Assembly: GCF_002002905.1 (NCBI RefSeq)
Contig: NZ_CP019509.1
Span: 558,001-622,000 of the forward strand
Length of the DNA: 64,000 nucleotides
DNA from: Aquaspirillum sp. LM1
GTDB lineage: Bacteria; Pseudomonadota; Gammaproteobacteria; Burkholderiales; Aquaspirillaceae
Direction of reading: 5' to 3'
Shown here: one piece after another, positions 47,783 through 57,605 of the stretch
How positions within the stretch are numbered: position 1 is the first letter of the stretch
How the letters are laid out: each line of letters opens with the position of its first letter
Made by a program: the position numbers and the translations under genes
Notes under the pieces: model-generated
Told to the model about the DNA's origin: nothing
What the model saw: only the letters and a program-made list of their open reading frames with translations
The model's database searches: none

Positions 47783-48417
47783 GATGAGACTCCTGTGCGG
47801 CGACGGTGCGTGTGTGCGAGCGGGCTTGGCTGGCGGGCTGATGCTGGGCCTGAGGGGGCATCCGGCATTTGCGCGGGCAGCCGCCCCTGGGTCAGAGGGG
47901 CGTTAATTCGGTATAGCATAGCGTCACGGAAAAACAGCAAATTTATGCAAAACACATTGTCATGCTGCACTGCAAATCTTGGCAGGGCAGATTCTGCCGT
48001 GATGGCCTGGCAAAAAAAGGTAGCTGAAAGTGTCCCAGCAAGACCTGCGCCAGCAGGGGCAGGAACAAGACCCAAACAGGGAAAACCAAGGGGTTCAAAC
48101 GGCAGTGCTCGGCAGGGTGATACACAGGCTATAGACGGTTTGGCCAAGGAACTCAATGTGTGATGGCAAGTGGCCCAGGCAGAAAACGGGCAATGCCAAT
48201 AAGTGAAAAACGCTGTGATATCCGTTTTGTTATTGAATAGCCCTGATGAAACGTTATTTTTCTTTTAATATCACCGTTTTTTTCTGATCTTCCAGTGCTT
48301 TATAGCCCTGCCAGGGCAAAGTGGTTATCGTGCGCGGCTTCATGCCTTCGCTGCGCTGGTGCGGCGAAGGGTTTTCAGCCATTTGCGTGGTGGCTTGGTT
48401 TGTTTGAAGGAGGGCGT
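47783..48417. other. Divergent intergenic region yeaG / AGCS symporter
   Basis: 635 bp without a convincing gene. It contains a hairpin (GCCCCT..AGGGGC) near 47882-47902, in the yeaG leader, and an AT-rich stretch at 48230-48290 with a possible -10 TAATAT (48266-48271) toward the symporter. No riboswitch or clear sigma-54 site was recognised. Confidence 0.5.
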
Positions 48418-49908
48418 ATGGCAATCGATGCCTGGGTAAATCACCTCAATGCACTGATCTGGAGCCCAGCTCTGATTTATCTGTGCCTGGGCGTGGGGTT
48501 GTATTTTTCTGTGCGCACCCGTTTTGCTCAGGTGCGCCATTTCCGCGAAATGATCCGGCTGATGTTCGATGGCAAGAGCAGCGATGCCGGGGTGTCGTCG
48601 TTTCAGGCGCTGGCCATGACCCTGGCTGGCCGGGTAGGCACCGGCAATATCGCCGGCGTGGCCACTGCTATCACCTTTGGCGGCCCCGGCGCGGTGTTCT
48701 GGATGTGGATGGTGGCGTTTCTGGGGGCCAGCTCGGCGTTTGTCGAATCCACCCTGGGCCAGATCTACAAGGAAAAACTCGACGGCCAGTATCGCGGCGG
48801 CCCGGCGTTTTACATCGAAAAAGGCCTGGGCATGAAGTGGTACGCCTGGGTGTTTGCCGTCTGCACCATTATTGCCTGCGGCGTGCTGCTGCCAGGCGTG
48901 CAGGCCAACGGCATCGCCAGCAGCCTGAACACCGCGCTGGGCATCGTGCCGGAAGCCACGGCGGCGATTCTGGCCGTGTTATTGGGCTTTATCATCTTTG
49001 GCGGCGTGCAGCGCATTGCCCGCTTTGCCGAAATCATCGTACCGTTCATGGCGCTGGGCTACATCATCGTGGCCTGCGTGATCATCGCCCTGCACATTGA
49101 GCGCCTGCCAGACGTGCTGGGTTTGATCCTGCGCAGTGCCGTGGGCGCTGACGCCAGCTTTGGTGCGCTGCTGGGCCTGGCCATCCAATGGGGCGTCAAG
49201 CGCGGCGTGTATTCCAATGAAGCCGGCCAGGGCACCGGCCCGCATGCGTCTTCTGCCGCTGCTGTCACCCATCCGGCCAAACAAGGCCTGGTGCAGGCGT
49301 TCTCGGTGTATGTGGATACGCTGTTTGTCTGCTCGGCCACGGCTTTCATGCTGCTGATCACCGGCCAGTACAATGTGCAGGACGGTGCCGGCAAGGCCAT
49401 TTACACCGGCATTGCTGGCGTGGCGGCGGGTCCGGGTTATGTGCAGACCGCCATGGAAAACATCATGCCGGGCTTTGGCAATCTGTTTGTGGCGGTGGCG
49501 CTGTTCTTCTTTGCCTTTACCACCATCATTGCCTACTACTACATCGCCGAAACCAATATCGCCTACATCAACCGCAAGATCAACCGCCCGTGGCTGACCC
49601 TGCTGCTTAAGTTTGCCATCATGGCCTCCACGGTATACGGCACGGTAAAAACCGCCGAACTGGCCTGGGGGTTGGGCGATATTGGCGTGGGGCTGATGGC
49701 CTGGCTGAATATTATTGCCATTTTGCTGCTGCAAAAGCCGGCGCTGGTGGCGCTGAAGGACTACGAGGCGCAGCAGGCCCAGGGCAAGGACCCGCTATTC
49801 CATCCACAGGCGCTGGGCATTGCGCATGCCCACTACTGGGAAGGCCGCCGGGCAGAGCAGATTCATGCCGAGGAAGTGAAAGCGGCACGCACCACCCACT
49901 CGCATTGA
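48418..49908 (+). CDS. AGCS-family sodium:alanine/glycine symporter
   Basis: Inner-membrane amino-acid:Na+ symporter, 496 residues, 10-11 hydrophobic helices. Family signatures: the LAGRVGTGNIAGVATAITFGGPGAVFWMW block, FVESTLGQIYKEK, KRGVYSNEAGQGTGPHASSAA, and YYYIAETNIAY. GAAGGAGG 5-6 nt before the ATG at 48418. His-rich tail (TTHSH). Transports alanine, glycine or glutamine; which one cannot be told. Confidence 0.94.
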   Translation: MAIDAWVNHLNALIWSPALIYLCLGVGLYFSVRTRFAQVRHFREMIRLMFDGKSSDAGVSSFQALAMTLAGRVGTGNIAGVATAITFGGPGAVFWMWMVAFLGASSAFVESTLGQIYKEKLDGQYRGGPAFYIEKGLGMKWYAWVFAVCTIIACGVLLPGVQANGIASSLNTALGIVPEATAAILAVLLGFIIFGGVQRIARFAEIIVPFMALGYIIVACVIIALHIERLPDVLGLILRSAVGADASFGALLGLAIQWGVKRGVYSNEAGQGTGPHASSAAAVTHPAKQGLVQAFSVYVDTLFVCSATAFMLLITGQYNVQDGAGKAIYTGIAGVAAGPGYVQTAMENIMPGFGNLFVAVALFFFAFTTIIAYYYIAETNIAYINRKINRPWLTLLLKFAIMASTVYGTVKTAELAWGLGDIGVGLMAWLNIIAILLLQKPALVALKDYEAQQAQGKDPLFHPQALGIAHAHYWEGRRAEQIHAEEVKAARTTHSH

Positions 49909-49916
49909 GTCATATG

Positions 49917-49943
49917 GCCCCGCCGGTTCAACCGGTGGGGCTT
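49917..49943. terminator. Hairpin between convergent genes
   Basis: Stem GGCCCCGCCGG-type left arm with CCGGTGGGGC right arm and a 5-nt TTCAA loop, followed by a weak T-containing tail. Lies between the convergent symporter and sensor-kinase genes. Confidence 0.6.
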
Positions 49944-49962
49944 ATCGCTTGGGGCATGCGGC

Positions 49963-51309
49963 TTACGTGGCTTCGTCTGCTTCATCGCCCCGTACCGATG
50001 GCACCAGCGAATGTAATCTGGGCAGTGTCACCGGCCAGCGCAGCACAAAACACGCCCCGCCCAGCGCCGATGCCTGCACGCTGGCCTGACCGCCATGCCA
50101 GCCCATGATCCGGCGCACAATCGCCAGCCCCAGGCCATAGCCGCCGGTACGCCGGTTGCGGCTGTGGTCCAGCCGCACAAAGGGCTCGAACACCCGCTCG
50201 CGTTCTGCTTCGGGAATGCCGGGGCCGTTGTCTTCCACTTCAATCCACCAGTGCTGGCCATCGCAGCCCAGCGTCACCGCCACCTCGCCCTGGCCGTAGC
50301 GGGCGGCGTTGCGCAACAGATTGGACAGCGCCCGCTCCAGATAAAACCCGTCCACCTCGGCCTGCTGATCATGCAGGCTGGCCGGGGTGGGGCGCAGGGT
50401 GTAGCACACCTGGGGGAAGTCTTCGCCATGCCGGGCCAGCACCTCGTTCAGCCACGGCCACAGGGTCAGGCGCTCGGGGTGCAGCAGGTCGTGGCCCTGA
50501 TCCAGCCGGGAATACAGCAGCAGCTCTTCAATCATCCGGTCGATGCTGCTGATGTCGCGGTCCATCGCTTCACGGGCATCGTCGGCCACGCCGTCTTCCA
50601 GCATGGCCAGCCGATAGCGCAGCCGGGCAATCGGCGTGCGCAGCTCGTGCGACACCGCGTCCAGCAGTTCGCGCCGCGACTGGATCAGCGATTGCAGATT
50701 ATCGGCCATGGTGTTGATGGTGCTGCCCAGCTCGGCCACGCCGGAGTCGTCGGGCAGGCTGGCGCGGGCGTCCAGATTGCCCGCCCCCAGCTGGCGCGCC
50801 ACCCGCTTGAGGTGCATCAGTTGCCGCCAGAGCGGGCGCATCCAGGCAAAGGCGGGCACGCCCAGAAACAGGGCGGCCAGGCCCAGCATCAGGTAGTCGA
50901 ACGACTGGATTTCATGCAGAAAATACAGATAATCCACCGGGCCCAAGGTGAGCATATAGCCGGTTTCTGGCACCCGCTGCAAAAACTGGTAAGTCTCGGC
51001 CAGCATGACAATATCGCCATCGGCCAGCGCGGCGCGGTTGTCGGCGCTCAGTTCGTAGGTGTCCAGCGGCTCAACCTTGATCGGGTAGGGCAGCGACAGC
51101 CCCAGGGTATCCAGCCGGGCATTCCACTGGTCCACTGGTTCTTCGCTCAGGGTGGTTTGCAGCAGGCTGACGGTGGCGCGAAAAATATCGTTCAGGTAGC
51201 GGTCGCTGACCTTGTCCACCACCTGGCCGTAAATGGCCCCGGCCAGGGCAATGGCACCGATAAAGCTGATGACCAGGGTGAGGTAAAACTGGATGAAAAT
51301 CCGCCGCAT
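49963..51309 (-). CDS. rstB: Sensor histidine kinase, RstB-like
   Basis: 448 residues: two membrane helices (about 8-29 and 137-158) enclosing a periplasmic sensor of about 105 residues, a HAMP linker (about 158-210), HisKA with phosphoacceptor H221 (AVSHELRTP) and HATPase_c with N-box RNAARYG, G1 DNGPGIP and G2 GGYGLGLAIV. Starts inside the stop of the regulator gene (TGATG). Similar to RstB; the signal is unknown. Confidence 0.9.
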   Translation of the reverse strand: MRRIFIQFYLTLVISFIGAIALAGAIYGQVVDKVSDRYLNDIFRATVSLLQTTLSEEPVDQWNARLDTLGLSLPYPIKVEPLDTYELSADNRAALADGDIVMLAETYQFLQRVPETGYMLTLGPVDYLYFLHEIQSFDYLMLGLAALFLGVPAFAWMRPLWRQLMHLKRVARQLGAGNLDARASLPDDSGVAELGSTINTMADNLQSLIQSRRELLDAVSHELRTPIARLRYRLAMLEDGVADDAREAMDRDISSIDRMIEELLLYSRLDQGHDLLHPERLTLWPWLNEVLARHGEDFPQVCYTLRPTPASLHDQQAEVDGFYLERALSNLLRNAARYGQGEVAVTLGCDGQHWWIEVEDNGPGIPEAERERVFEPFVRLDHSRNRRTGGYGLGLAIVRRIMGWHGGQASVQASALGGACFVLRWPVTLPRLHSLVPSVRGDEADEAT

Positions 51310-52031
51310 CAGCTGTCCCAGCCGGAGCGGACAAACAGGTAGCCCCGATTGCGCACGGTTTTGATCTTGTGCGGCTCGTTAGGATCGTCGCCGAGTTTTT
51401 TGCGCAGCCGCGACACCGCCACGTCGATGCTGCGGTCCAGCCCGTCGTACTCCACCCCGCGCAGCGCCTTGAGCAGCGCATCGCGCGACAGGGTTTCCCC
51501 GGCCTGGCTGGCCAGCAGCCAGAGCAGGTCGAAGTCGCTGGTGGACAGCACCACGCTGTGGCCATCCAGTTTGACATCACGGTTGGCGGCGTCGATCACC
51601 AGTCGGCCAAAATGCAACACCTGGCTCAGCGCTGGCGTGGCTGGCCGGCTGCCAGCGATGGTCTGCGGCTCGTGCTGGCGCAGCTGGGCGCGGATACGCG
51701 CCAAGAGCACTGCCGGCGGCGTGGTTTTTACCACATAGTCGTTGGCACCGAGCTCCAGCCCGAGCACCTGGTTCATGTCGCTGCCCACCGAGGTCAGCAG
51801 GATGATGGGCCGGGTAAACGCCGGGCGCAGATCGCGGCAGATCGACAGGCCATCCTTGCCGGGCAGCATGATGTCCAGCAGCAGCAGGTCGGGGTCGTGT
51901 TCGGCAATCGCCGCCTCGACGGTGTCGCCACGGTCGATATGGTGAATCAGGAACCCGTTGCGGGTGAGGAATTCGCCAATCAGCTTGGCCAGTTCAAAGT
52001 CATCTTCAACGAACAGGATACGAGGTGACAT
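51309..52031 (-). CDS. rstA: OmpR-family response regulator, RstA-like
   Basis: 240 residues: receiver domain with acidic pocket FVEDD (about 8-10) and phosphorylated D53 (LLLLDIMLPGKDG), switch T (LTSVGSD) and K (DYVVKTTPP), then a winged-helix DNA-binding domain (about 135-240, RSIDVAVSRLRKKLGDDP). Start at ATG 52031 (MSPRILFVED); a GTG at 52046 would add five residues. Coupled to rstB by TGATG. Confidence 0.92.
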   Translation of the reverse strand: MSPRILFVEDDFELAKLIGEFLTRNGFLIHHIDRGDTVEAAIAEHDPDLLLLDIMLPGKDGLSICRDLRPAFTRPIILLTSVGSDMNQVLGLELGANDYVVKTTPPAVLLARIRAQLRQHEPQTIAGSRPATPALSQVLHFGRLVIDAANRDVKLDGHSVVLSTSDFDLLWLLASQAGETLSRDALLKALRGVEYDGLDRSIDVAVSRLRKKLGDDPNEPHKIKTVRNRGYLFVRSGWDS

Positions 52032-52236
52032 GATGGGAAATCCCACTCAGTAAAGTCAGGCAAAACGCGCAGTGTAGCGCTGGCGGATGGCCAGGAGAAG
52101 GCATGCATCATGCCATCTGGCAGACAATTGCCGCACCTGCACATCGGCGGCTCTCGTCTTGGCTGGCCAATTTGGTTAAAATCAGATGAATCTGTGATTT
52201 TTTTCCTTCATCTTCATCATCAAGAAGCTACAAGCA

Positions 52237-53463
52237 ATGGCTCTTATCGTTCAGAAATACGGCGGCACTTCGGTGGGCTCGACAGAGCGCATCAAGAACG
52301 TCGCCCGGCGCGTGGCCAAATGGCATGCCCAAGGCCATCAAGTGGTGGTCGTGGTATCGGCCATGAGCGGCGAAACCAATCGCCTGATTGGCCTGGCCCG
52401 CGAAATCCAGTCGACTCCCGATCCGCGTGAGCTGGATGTGATTGCATCCACCGGCGAACAGGTCACCATCGGCTTGCTGTCGATGGCCCTGAAGGCCATT
52501 GGCGTGGACGCCATCAGCTACACCGGCTGGCAAATGCCGATGGCCACCGACAATGCCTACACCAAGGCCCGCATTCAGTCGATCGAAGACAAGCGCATGC
52601 GCGCCGACCTCGACGCCGGGCGCGTGGTGGTGGTGGCCGGTTTCCAGGGTATCGACGAATCCGGCAGCATCACCACGCTGGGCCGTGGCGGTTCCGATAC
52701 CTCGGCAGTGGCGATTGCCGCCGCGCTGAAGGCTGACGAATGCCAGATCTACACCGACGTGGATGGCGTGTACACCACCGACCCGCGTGTGGTGCCCGAA
52801 GCGCGCAAGCTGTCCACCATCACCTTTGAAGAAATGCTGGAAATGGCCAGCCTGGGCTCTAAGGTGTTGCAAATCCGCTCGGTGGAATTCGCCGGCAAGT
52901 ACAAGGTCAAGCTCCGTGTCCTCTCCAGCTTTGAAGAAGAAGGCGAAGGCACGCTGATTACGTTTGAGGAAGACGAAAAAATGGAAAAAGCAGCAGTCGC
53001 CGGCATCGCCTTTGACCGCAACGAAGCACGCATCAACGTCAAGGGTGTGCCGGACAAGCCGGGCATTGCCTACCAGATTCTGGGCCCGGTGGCTGACGCC
53101 AATATCGAAGTGGACATGATCATCCAGAACATGGGTGAATCCGGCACCACCGACTTTTCGTTTACCGTGCCGCGTGGCGAATACCAGAAGGCGCTGACCA
53201 TCCTGCGCGATGTGCAAACCCATGTTGGCGCGGCCAAAGTGGACGGAGACGACAAGATTGCCAAGGTGTCCATCGTGGGCGTGGGCATGCGCTCGCACAC
53301 CGGCATTGCCTCCACCATGTTCCGCACCCTGGCCGAAGAAGGCATCAACATCCAGATGATCTCCACCTCGGAAATCAAGGTGTCGGTGCTGATCGACGAA
53401 AAGTATCTGGAACTGGGCGTGCGCGTGCTGCACAAGGCATTTGGCCTGGACCAGCCGCAATAA
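52237..53463 (+). CDS. lysC: Aspartate kinase (lysine-sensitive type)
   Basis: First step of the aspartate family (Lys, Thr, Met). 408 residues: kinase domain with KYGGTSVG (7-14), [25 protein letters not shown] and the Asp-rich [13 protein letters not shown], then two ACT domains (about 270-330 and 345-405) for feedback control. Length and layout match the monofunctional enzyme of Pseudomonas and betaproteobacteria, where an internal start can give a separate beta subunit. RBS weak (AAGAAG). Followed by the tRNA cluster. Confidence 0.97.
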   Translation: MALIVQKYGGTSVGSTERIKNVARRVAKWHAQGHQVVVVVSAMSGETNRLIGLAREIQSTPDPRELDVIASTGEQVTIGLLSMALKAIGVDAISYTGWQMPMATDNAYTKARIQSIEDKRMRADLDAGRVVVVAGFQGIDESGSITTLGRGGSDTSAVAIAAALKADECQIYTDVDGVYTTDPRVVPEARKLSTITFEEMLEMASLGSKVLQIRSVEFAGKYKVKLRVLSSFEEEGEGTLITFEEDEKMEKAAVAGIAFDRNEARINVKGVPDKPGIAYQILGPVADANIEVDMIIQNMGESGTTDFSFTVPRGEYQKALTILRDVQTHVGAAKVDGDDKIAKVSIVGVGMRSHTGIASTMFRTLAEEGINIQMISTSEIKVSVLIDEKYLELGVRVLHKAFGLDQPQ

Positions 53464-53476
53464 TACGTCACACCGC

Positions 53477-53505
53477 TTGACAGAAGCCGCGCACCTGCGT
53501 ATAGT
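53477..53505 (+). promoter_or_regulatory. tRNA operon promoter
   Basis: Consensus -35 TTGACA (53477-53482), 17-bp spacer and -10 TATAGT (53500-53505), 14 bp before the first tRNA. An inverted GCCGCG / CGCGGC surrounds the -10. Confidence 0.8.
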
Positions 53506-53519
53506 TCGCGGCTCTGGAC

Positions 53520-53613
53520 GGAGAAATGGCCGAGTGGTCGAAGGCACTTCCCTGCTAAGGAAGCATACGGGCTTAAACCTGTATCGAGGGTTCGAATCCC
53601 TCTTTCTCCGCCA
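53520..53613 (+). tRNA. tRNA-Ser (GCT)
   Basis: 94 nt including encoded CCA. Acceptor GGAGAAA/TTTCTCC, anticodon GCT at 53554-53556 in the stem CTTCC/GGAAG, a long variable arm typical of Ser tRNAs, and the T-loop GGTTCGAATCC. Confidence 0.96.
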
Positions 53614-53619
53614 AACCGC

Positions 53620-53696
53620 GCACCCGTAGCTCAGTTGGATAGAGTATCTGGCTACGAACCAGAGGGTCGGGCGTTCGAATCGCTCCGGGTGCGCCA
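53620..53696 (+). tRNA. tRNA-Arg (ACG)
   Basis: 77 nt with encoded CCA. Acceptor GCACCCG/CGGGTGC, anticodon ACG at 53654-53656 (stem CTGG/CCAG; A34 becomes inosine), T-loop GTTCGAATC. Confidence 0.96.
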
Positions 53697-53701
53697 CCGA
53701 T

Positions 53702-53777
53702 GTCCCCATCGTCTAGAGGCCTAGGACACCGCCCTTTCACGGCGATAACCGGGGTTCGAATCCCCGTGGGGACGCCA
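53702..53777 (+). tRNA. tRNA-Glu (TTC)
   Basis: 76 nt with encoded CCA. Acceptor GTCCCCA/TGGGGAC, anticodon TTC at 53736-53738 (stem CCGCC/GGCGA-type), T-loop GGTTCGAATCC. Confidence 0.96.
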
Positions 53778-53783
53778 GTTTTG

Positions 53784-53811
53784 AAAAGCCTGCGCTTGCG
53801 CAGGCTTTTTT
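53784..53811 (+). terminator. Terminator of the tRNA operon
   Basis: 11-bp stem AAAAGCCTGCG / CGCAGGCTTTT with loop CTTG and trailing T residues. Confidence 0.9.
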
Positions 53812-53875
53812 CATGTCCGCTTTTCGGCTGTGAGCCGGCGCGCAACCCCACAAAAACACCGCACACCATACTCAG

Positions 53876-53980
53876 CGTGAAGTCGAAGCACCCCCCTGCT
53901 GGCGGCATCGTGGGTATCGACATGGGCATTGCCCGTTTTTCCACCCTGAGCGATGGTTCGTCTCTCGAACCACTGCACAC
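53876..53980 (+). pseudogene. tnpB: Internal fragment of a TnpB gene (RuvC-I region)
   Basis: The frame VKSKHPPAGGIVGIDMG followed by IARFSTLSDGSSLEPL carries the RuvC-I Asp block of TnpB nucleases (GIDxG..FATLSDG). It ends abruptly at 53980, where an IS605 right-end block begins, so RuvC-II, the Zn-ribbon and RuvC-III are missing. No start codon or RBS belongs to it. About 35 codons only, but the motif is diagnostic. Confidence 0.75.
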
Positions 53981-54031
53981 CTGTCTTAAAGACTGGCGAG
54001 CGTAAGCGAGAGGGCAGGGGAGGATGTCAAG
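53981..54031 (+). repeat. IS605 right-end block, second copy
   Basis: Sequence GTCTTAAAGACTGGCGAGCG continuing TAAGCGAGAGGGC and ending GAGGATGTCAA is almost identical to 24511-24559. It stops 2-3 bp before the complement of the chemoreceptor stop codon at 54034. Confidence 0.75.
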
Positions 54032-54033
54032 GC

Positions 54034-55689
54034 TTACTTGGCCGCCTGTCCCAGCTGGAACCGGCCAATGGCCTGATCCAGCTGGTGGGCCACCGTGGTC
54101 AGGCCATCGCCCAGCCCGGCCACCGAGGCGGCAGTGTCTCCGGCACGGCGCGAAAGCCCGGCCAGATGGCTGACCTGCTGGCTGGCATGCTCGCCGGCCT
54201 CGCGCTGTTCGTGGGTGGCGTCGGCAATGCTGTCCACCTGCACAAACGCCTGCTCGGCCTGCTGTTGCAGGGTGTGCAACTGCTCGACAAAGGCATCGGC
54301 GGCGTCTTTTTCTGTGGCCACCTGCCCGGCCAGCAACTGAATATCGTCCACCGTGCGCTGGGTATCGTGCTGCACCGCGTCGATCTGCCGGGTAATTGCC
54401 AGCGTAGCCTGTGCGGTTTTTTCCGCCAGCTTGCGCACCTCGTCGGCCACCACGGCAAAGCCGCGCCCGGATTCACCGGCGCGGGCGGCTTCAATCGCCG
54501 CATTCAGCGCCAGCAGATTGGTCTGGTCGGCAATATCATGAATGGTGGCCACCACCTGGCCGATTTCGCTGGCGCGCTGATTCAGCTGGGTGACGCCGGC
54601 CACGCTGGCCTGCAAGCGGGTTTCCAGATGGTGCAGGCCCTCGACCGTGCGGCTGGCCATATTCACCCCAGCCCCGGCCACCTGGGCGGTGTGCTCGGCC
54701 AGTTCGCGCACGGCACCGGCGCGCTCGGAGATTTCGGCAATGCCCTGGCTGATTTGCGCCACCGCCTCGGCCACTCCGCTGGCGTGGCCAATCTGGGTCT
54801 GGCTGCTGGCCAGTGAGGCATCGGCGGCGCTGCTCAGCTGATGGGCGCTGCTGCCCACCTGGCCGGCGCTGGCGCGCACTGCGTGCAGCGCCTCGCGCAT
54901 GACCGCCAGCAACTGGTTGAACGCCCGCACCGTGTCGGCTACTTCATCGCGGCCTTGCACCGGCAAGTCCTGATCCAGCTGCAGCGAGCGGGCAATGGTC
55001 TGCATCTCGCCACGCAGCGCCAGTAGCGGGCGGCGGATCGAACGCTCAGCCAGCCATAACAGCCCAATGGCCAGCAACACCGCACCTGCCACCAGCACCA
55101 GCAAGGTGGCCACCACCTGGTCACGCAGGGCGGCAAATTTGCCGGCCATGCTGCGCATGCGGCTGGCCACCTGCTGTTCGGCCTGCTGGAACAGCATTTC
55201 TGCCGCGTGTGCCGCTGCCTTGCCTGTGCTCAGTGCGGCATTGGCTTCGGCGGCAGAGGCAAACACCGGCTGGCCCAGCTGGGCGTGCAACTGCTCCAGC
55301 TGCGGCACATAGCCCTGGGCCAGATGCTGGCGAATCTGGGCAATCTGCTGGCGGCCCTCGGCGCTGGCCAGCGCATCGGCCTGGTCCAGCGCCTGGTTAA
55401 GCTGCTGGTGTTCGCCCTGCCATTTGCTGAAATAATCGTTAACCTTGCCCGGCTCGCGCAGCTGAATCAGCATGTCTTTTTCAAACCGGCGCATATTGGA
55501 CAGGCGGGTGTGCGCTGCCTGTAGCGCCACGCTCAGCCCGAGGTCGCGCTGGGCCAGTTCGCCTGCCAGCGCCGATTGCCGGTACACCCCTTGCACCCCG
55601 GCACCGGCAATCAGCAGCATCAGGGCAATCAGCAGGGAAAAAAACACCATCAGGCGGGTGCGTAGCGACAACAGGGCAAGAATGGGCAT
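54034..55689 (-). CDS. Methyl-accepting chemotaxis protein
   Basis: 551 residues. First membrane helix about 10-32 ([17 protein letters not shown]), periplasmic four-helix-bundle-like sensor about 35-195, second helix about 200-222 ([22 protein letters not shown]), HAMP about 223-275, and the cytosolic signalling domain with hairpin tip [19 protein letters not shown] followed by [17 protein letters not shown]. Start taken at 55689 (MPILALLSL) with GGAAAA upstream; ten extra codons are possible. No C-terminal CheR-tether pentapeptide. Ligand unknown. Its 3' end abuts an IS605 right end. Confidence 0.93.
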   Translation of the reverse strand: MPILALLSLRTRLMVFFSLLIALMLLIAGAGVQGVYRQSALAGELAQRDLGLSVALQAAHTRLSNMRRFEKDMLIQLREPGKVNDYFSKWQGEHQQLNQALDQADALASAEGRQQIAQIRQHLAQGYVPQLEQLHAQLGQPVFASAAEANAALSTGKAAAHAAEMLFQQAEQQVASRMRSMAGKFAALRDQVVATLLVLVAGAVLLAIGLLWLAERSIRRPLLALRGEMQTIARSLQLDQDLPVQGRDEVADTVRAFNQLLAVMREALHAVRASAGQVGSSAHQLSSAADASLASSQTQIGHASGVAEAVAQISQGIAEISERAGAVRELAEHTAQVAGAGVNMASRTVEGLHHLETRLQASVAGVTQLNQRASEIGQVVATIHDIADQTNLLALNAAIEAARAGESGRGFAVVADEVRKLAEKTAQATLAITRQIDAVQHDTQRTVDDIQLLAGQVATEKDAADAFVEQLHTLQQQAEQAFVQVDSIADATHEQREAGEHASQQVSHLAGLSRRAGDTAASVAGLGDGLTTVAHQLDQAIGRFQLGQAAK

Positions 55690-56025
55690 ACTGGCGTTTT
55701 CCTGGGGGGAGAAAGGCAAATCCGTCCTGTTTCACCCTGCTGGCCGCAGGGCCGGGGGCATGGCAGACAGGCAGTCCGCCGCGCATGGTAGAGACTTGCC
55801 ATGACGATACCGTTAAGATTTCATGAAAATTCACCTGATGGTCATCCTGGCGTCGGGGGAATGCGCTATGCTGCAATGCAATAAACGCCGCGCACAACCC
55901 TCCTGTGCCTTGCCATGCACCTTTGTCTGCGCCAGCACGCCTGGCCAGGCGCGCTGCGCGGGGGGTTTGTGAGCCGCGCTAAACGTTTGCCCTGACACCG
56001 GGTTTATCTGGAGTAGTATTGATTG
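55690..56025. other. Divergent intergenic region
   Basis: 336 bp between the chemoreceptor and the flavoprotein gene. No RNA, repeat or convincing gene seen; a GC-rich imperfect inverted repeat lies at 55940-55962. A sigma-28-type chemotaxis promoter was sought for and not found. Confidence 0.4.
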
Positions 56026-57396
56026 ATGACCGCCGCCACTGCCTCTGTCCAAAATCGTCCGCCCCGTATTGCCGTGATCGGTGGGGGGCTGGCTGGCCTG
56101 GCGGCGGCCTGGCATGCCGAGGCGGCGGGGTTTCGGGTGCGGGTGTTTGAAGCCGGCAGTCGCCCCGGCGGGCCGGCGCTGGGCTGGCGCGATGGCCCGC
56201 GCCTGTTTGAATACACCCCCAGCCTGCTTGAGCTGGACGCGCCGCTGCTGGCGTGGATTGCCTCGCTGGGCCTGGGCCCGGCCCTGCACCCGGCGCTGCC
56301 GGTGGCGCGACGCCAGCTGGTGTTGCGCCAGGGCCGCTATATGCCGCTGATGGATACCCCGCTGGCGTTCATGCTCAGCCGCCGGGTCGACCGTGAGAGC
56401 AAGCACAGCGTCCTGCGCCAGTCGCTGGGCCTGCTGCGCCGTTCACCGCCGGTGCTGCCGGATGAGGTGGCACCCAGGGTGCGCCAGATTCTGGGCGACT
56501 GGTTCAACGACTACATGGTGGCCCCGTGGCTGGCCGCCAGCCAGGGCGCTGACGCCGAATCCGCCTGGATGGCGCTGGCGCTGGCCGATGTGGCCGACAC
56601 CAGCAGCCGGCTGGCGCTGGCCCGGCAGCTGTACGCGCTGCGCCAGATACCGTGCCATGGCTTTCGCCATGGCCTGGACACACTGACCGACACCCTGTCG
56701 GCGCGGGTGGACGTGCGACTCAACCAGCCGGTTGGTGCGCTGATTCGCCGGGCGCACGGCTGGTGCGTGGTCACCGGCATGGAAACCTTCGAGGCTGATC
56801 TGGTGATTCTGGCCGTGTCGGCGCGGGAAGCGGCGCTATTGCTGGCCCCCAGTTTTTCGCAAATTGCCGCCAGCCTGGCTGCCGTGCGCTACAGCCCGAT
56901 GATTCATGTGCATTCGGTGTACGCCCGCGAGGATGTGGCCCACCGCCTGCGTGCTGGCGGTGCCTGGCATCCGCAGGTAGAGCATCCGTTTGCGCTGGGC
57001 GTGGAGTTTGTCAGCGCGCAGCTGGCACACCGCGCTGCCGACGATGAAGTGTTGCTGTGCGCCCGTCTGGGCGGCATGACTCAGCCGGAACGCATGGGGC
57101 TGGACGATGCCGTGCTCGGCCTGCTGCTGGACAGCGAACTCGATGGCCTGCTCGGCATCCAGGCCGCCCCGCTGGCCCGGCATATCCACCGCCAGCGCCA
57201 CGCCTTTCCTCACCCCGACGCCGCGCTGGCCCGCGCCCGCCAGCACCTGCCCGGCCTGGGCCACGCCCGGGTGCTGGTGGCATCGGACTGGGCTGCCGGC
57301 GCTGGCCCGGTGGCGGTGCTGCGCCACGCCATGCACTTGCCAGCGCAGGTGCGGGCCACGTTGAACAGCCCACAGGTGCTGATCGAAGAAGTGTAA
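56026..57396 (+). CDS. FAD-dependent amine-oxidase-type oxidoreductase
   Basis: 456 residues. N-terminal dinucleotide-binding fold IAVIGGGLAGLAAAWHAEAAGFRVRVFEAG (about 15-45, including the E that binds ribose) and a C-terminal FAD segment VLVASDWAAGAGPVAVLRHAMHLP, as in the amino_oxidase/protoporphyrinogen-oxidase superfamily (also HpnE-like desaturases). Substrate not assignable: no hemC/D or hopanoid genes nearby. ATG at 56026 (TTG at 56023 is an alternative); GGAG about 12 nt upstream. Monocistronic by appearance. Confidence 0.78.
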   Translation: MTAATASVQNRPPRIAVIGGGLAGLAAAWHAEAAGFRVRVFEAGSRPGGPALGWRDGPRLFEYTPSLLELDAPLLAWIASLGLGPALHPALPVARRQLVLRQGRYMPLMDTPLAFMLSRRVDRESKHSVLRQSLGLLRRSPPVLPDEVAPRVRQILGDWFNDYMVAPWLAASQGADAESAWMALALADVADTSSRLALARQLYALRQIPCHGFRHGLDTLTDTLSARVDVRLNQPVGALIRRAHGWCVVTGMETFEADLVILAVSAREAALLLAPSFSQIAASLAAVRYSPMIHVHSVYAREDVAHRLRAGGAWHPQVEHPFALGVEFVSAQLAHRAADDEVLLCARLGGMTQPERMGLDDAVLGLLLDSELDGLLGIQAAPLARHIHRQRHAFPHPDAALARARQHLPGLGHARVLVASDWAAGAGPVAVLRHAMHLPAQVRATLNSPQVLIEEV

Positions 57397-57519
57397 GCAA
57401 GCCCTTGCGCCTTGCTCATTCATGCCGCCCGTTCCGTCCGCAGGGGACCCCGACGGTGGATGGTGCGTGGGGGGCTGGGTTGCCAAGGGGATTTGGCTGA
57501 TATCAAGCCGCCTATCGCT

Positions 57520-57605
57520 AAGAAAATGCTGAAAAAATTGTCATTCCCGCGAAAGTTGGAATGCAAAATGCTGATTTTACTGAGTAAATCAGCACATCCC
57601 GCCTA
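57520..57605. repeat. MITE-like dispersed repeat, copy 3 (internally deleted)
   Basis: About 85 bp: ATGCTGAAAAAATTGTCATT, a weakened palindrome, and the right end TGAGTAAATCAGCACATCCC. Shorter than copies 1 and 2 by loss of the middle. It sits against the stop of the leftward ferric-reductase-like gene. Confidence 0.65.

Noticed and set aside
45824-48163. 779-codon plus-strand frame
   Set aside because: Antisense to yeaG, His/Phe-rich shadow composition, no domain.
47783-48417. Glycine riboswitch before the AGCS symporter
   Set aside because: No tandem glycine-aptamer core could be recognised in the leader.
53700-54005. 101-codon frame crossing tRNA-Glu
   Set aside because: It translates the tRNA and terminator; only the TnpB-like part (53876-53980) has meaning.
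55690-56025. Sigma-28 chemotaxis promoter
   Set aside because: No TAAA-N15-GCCGATAA-like sequence was found on the minus strand upstream of the chemoreceptor.
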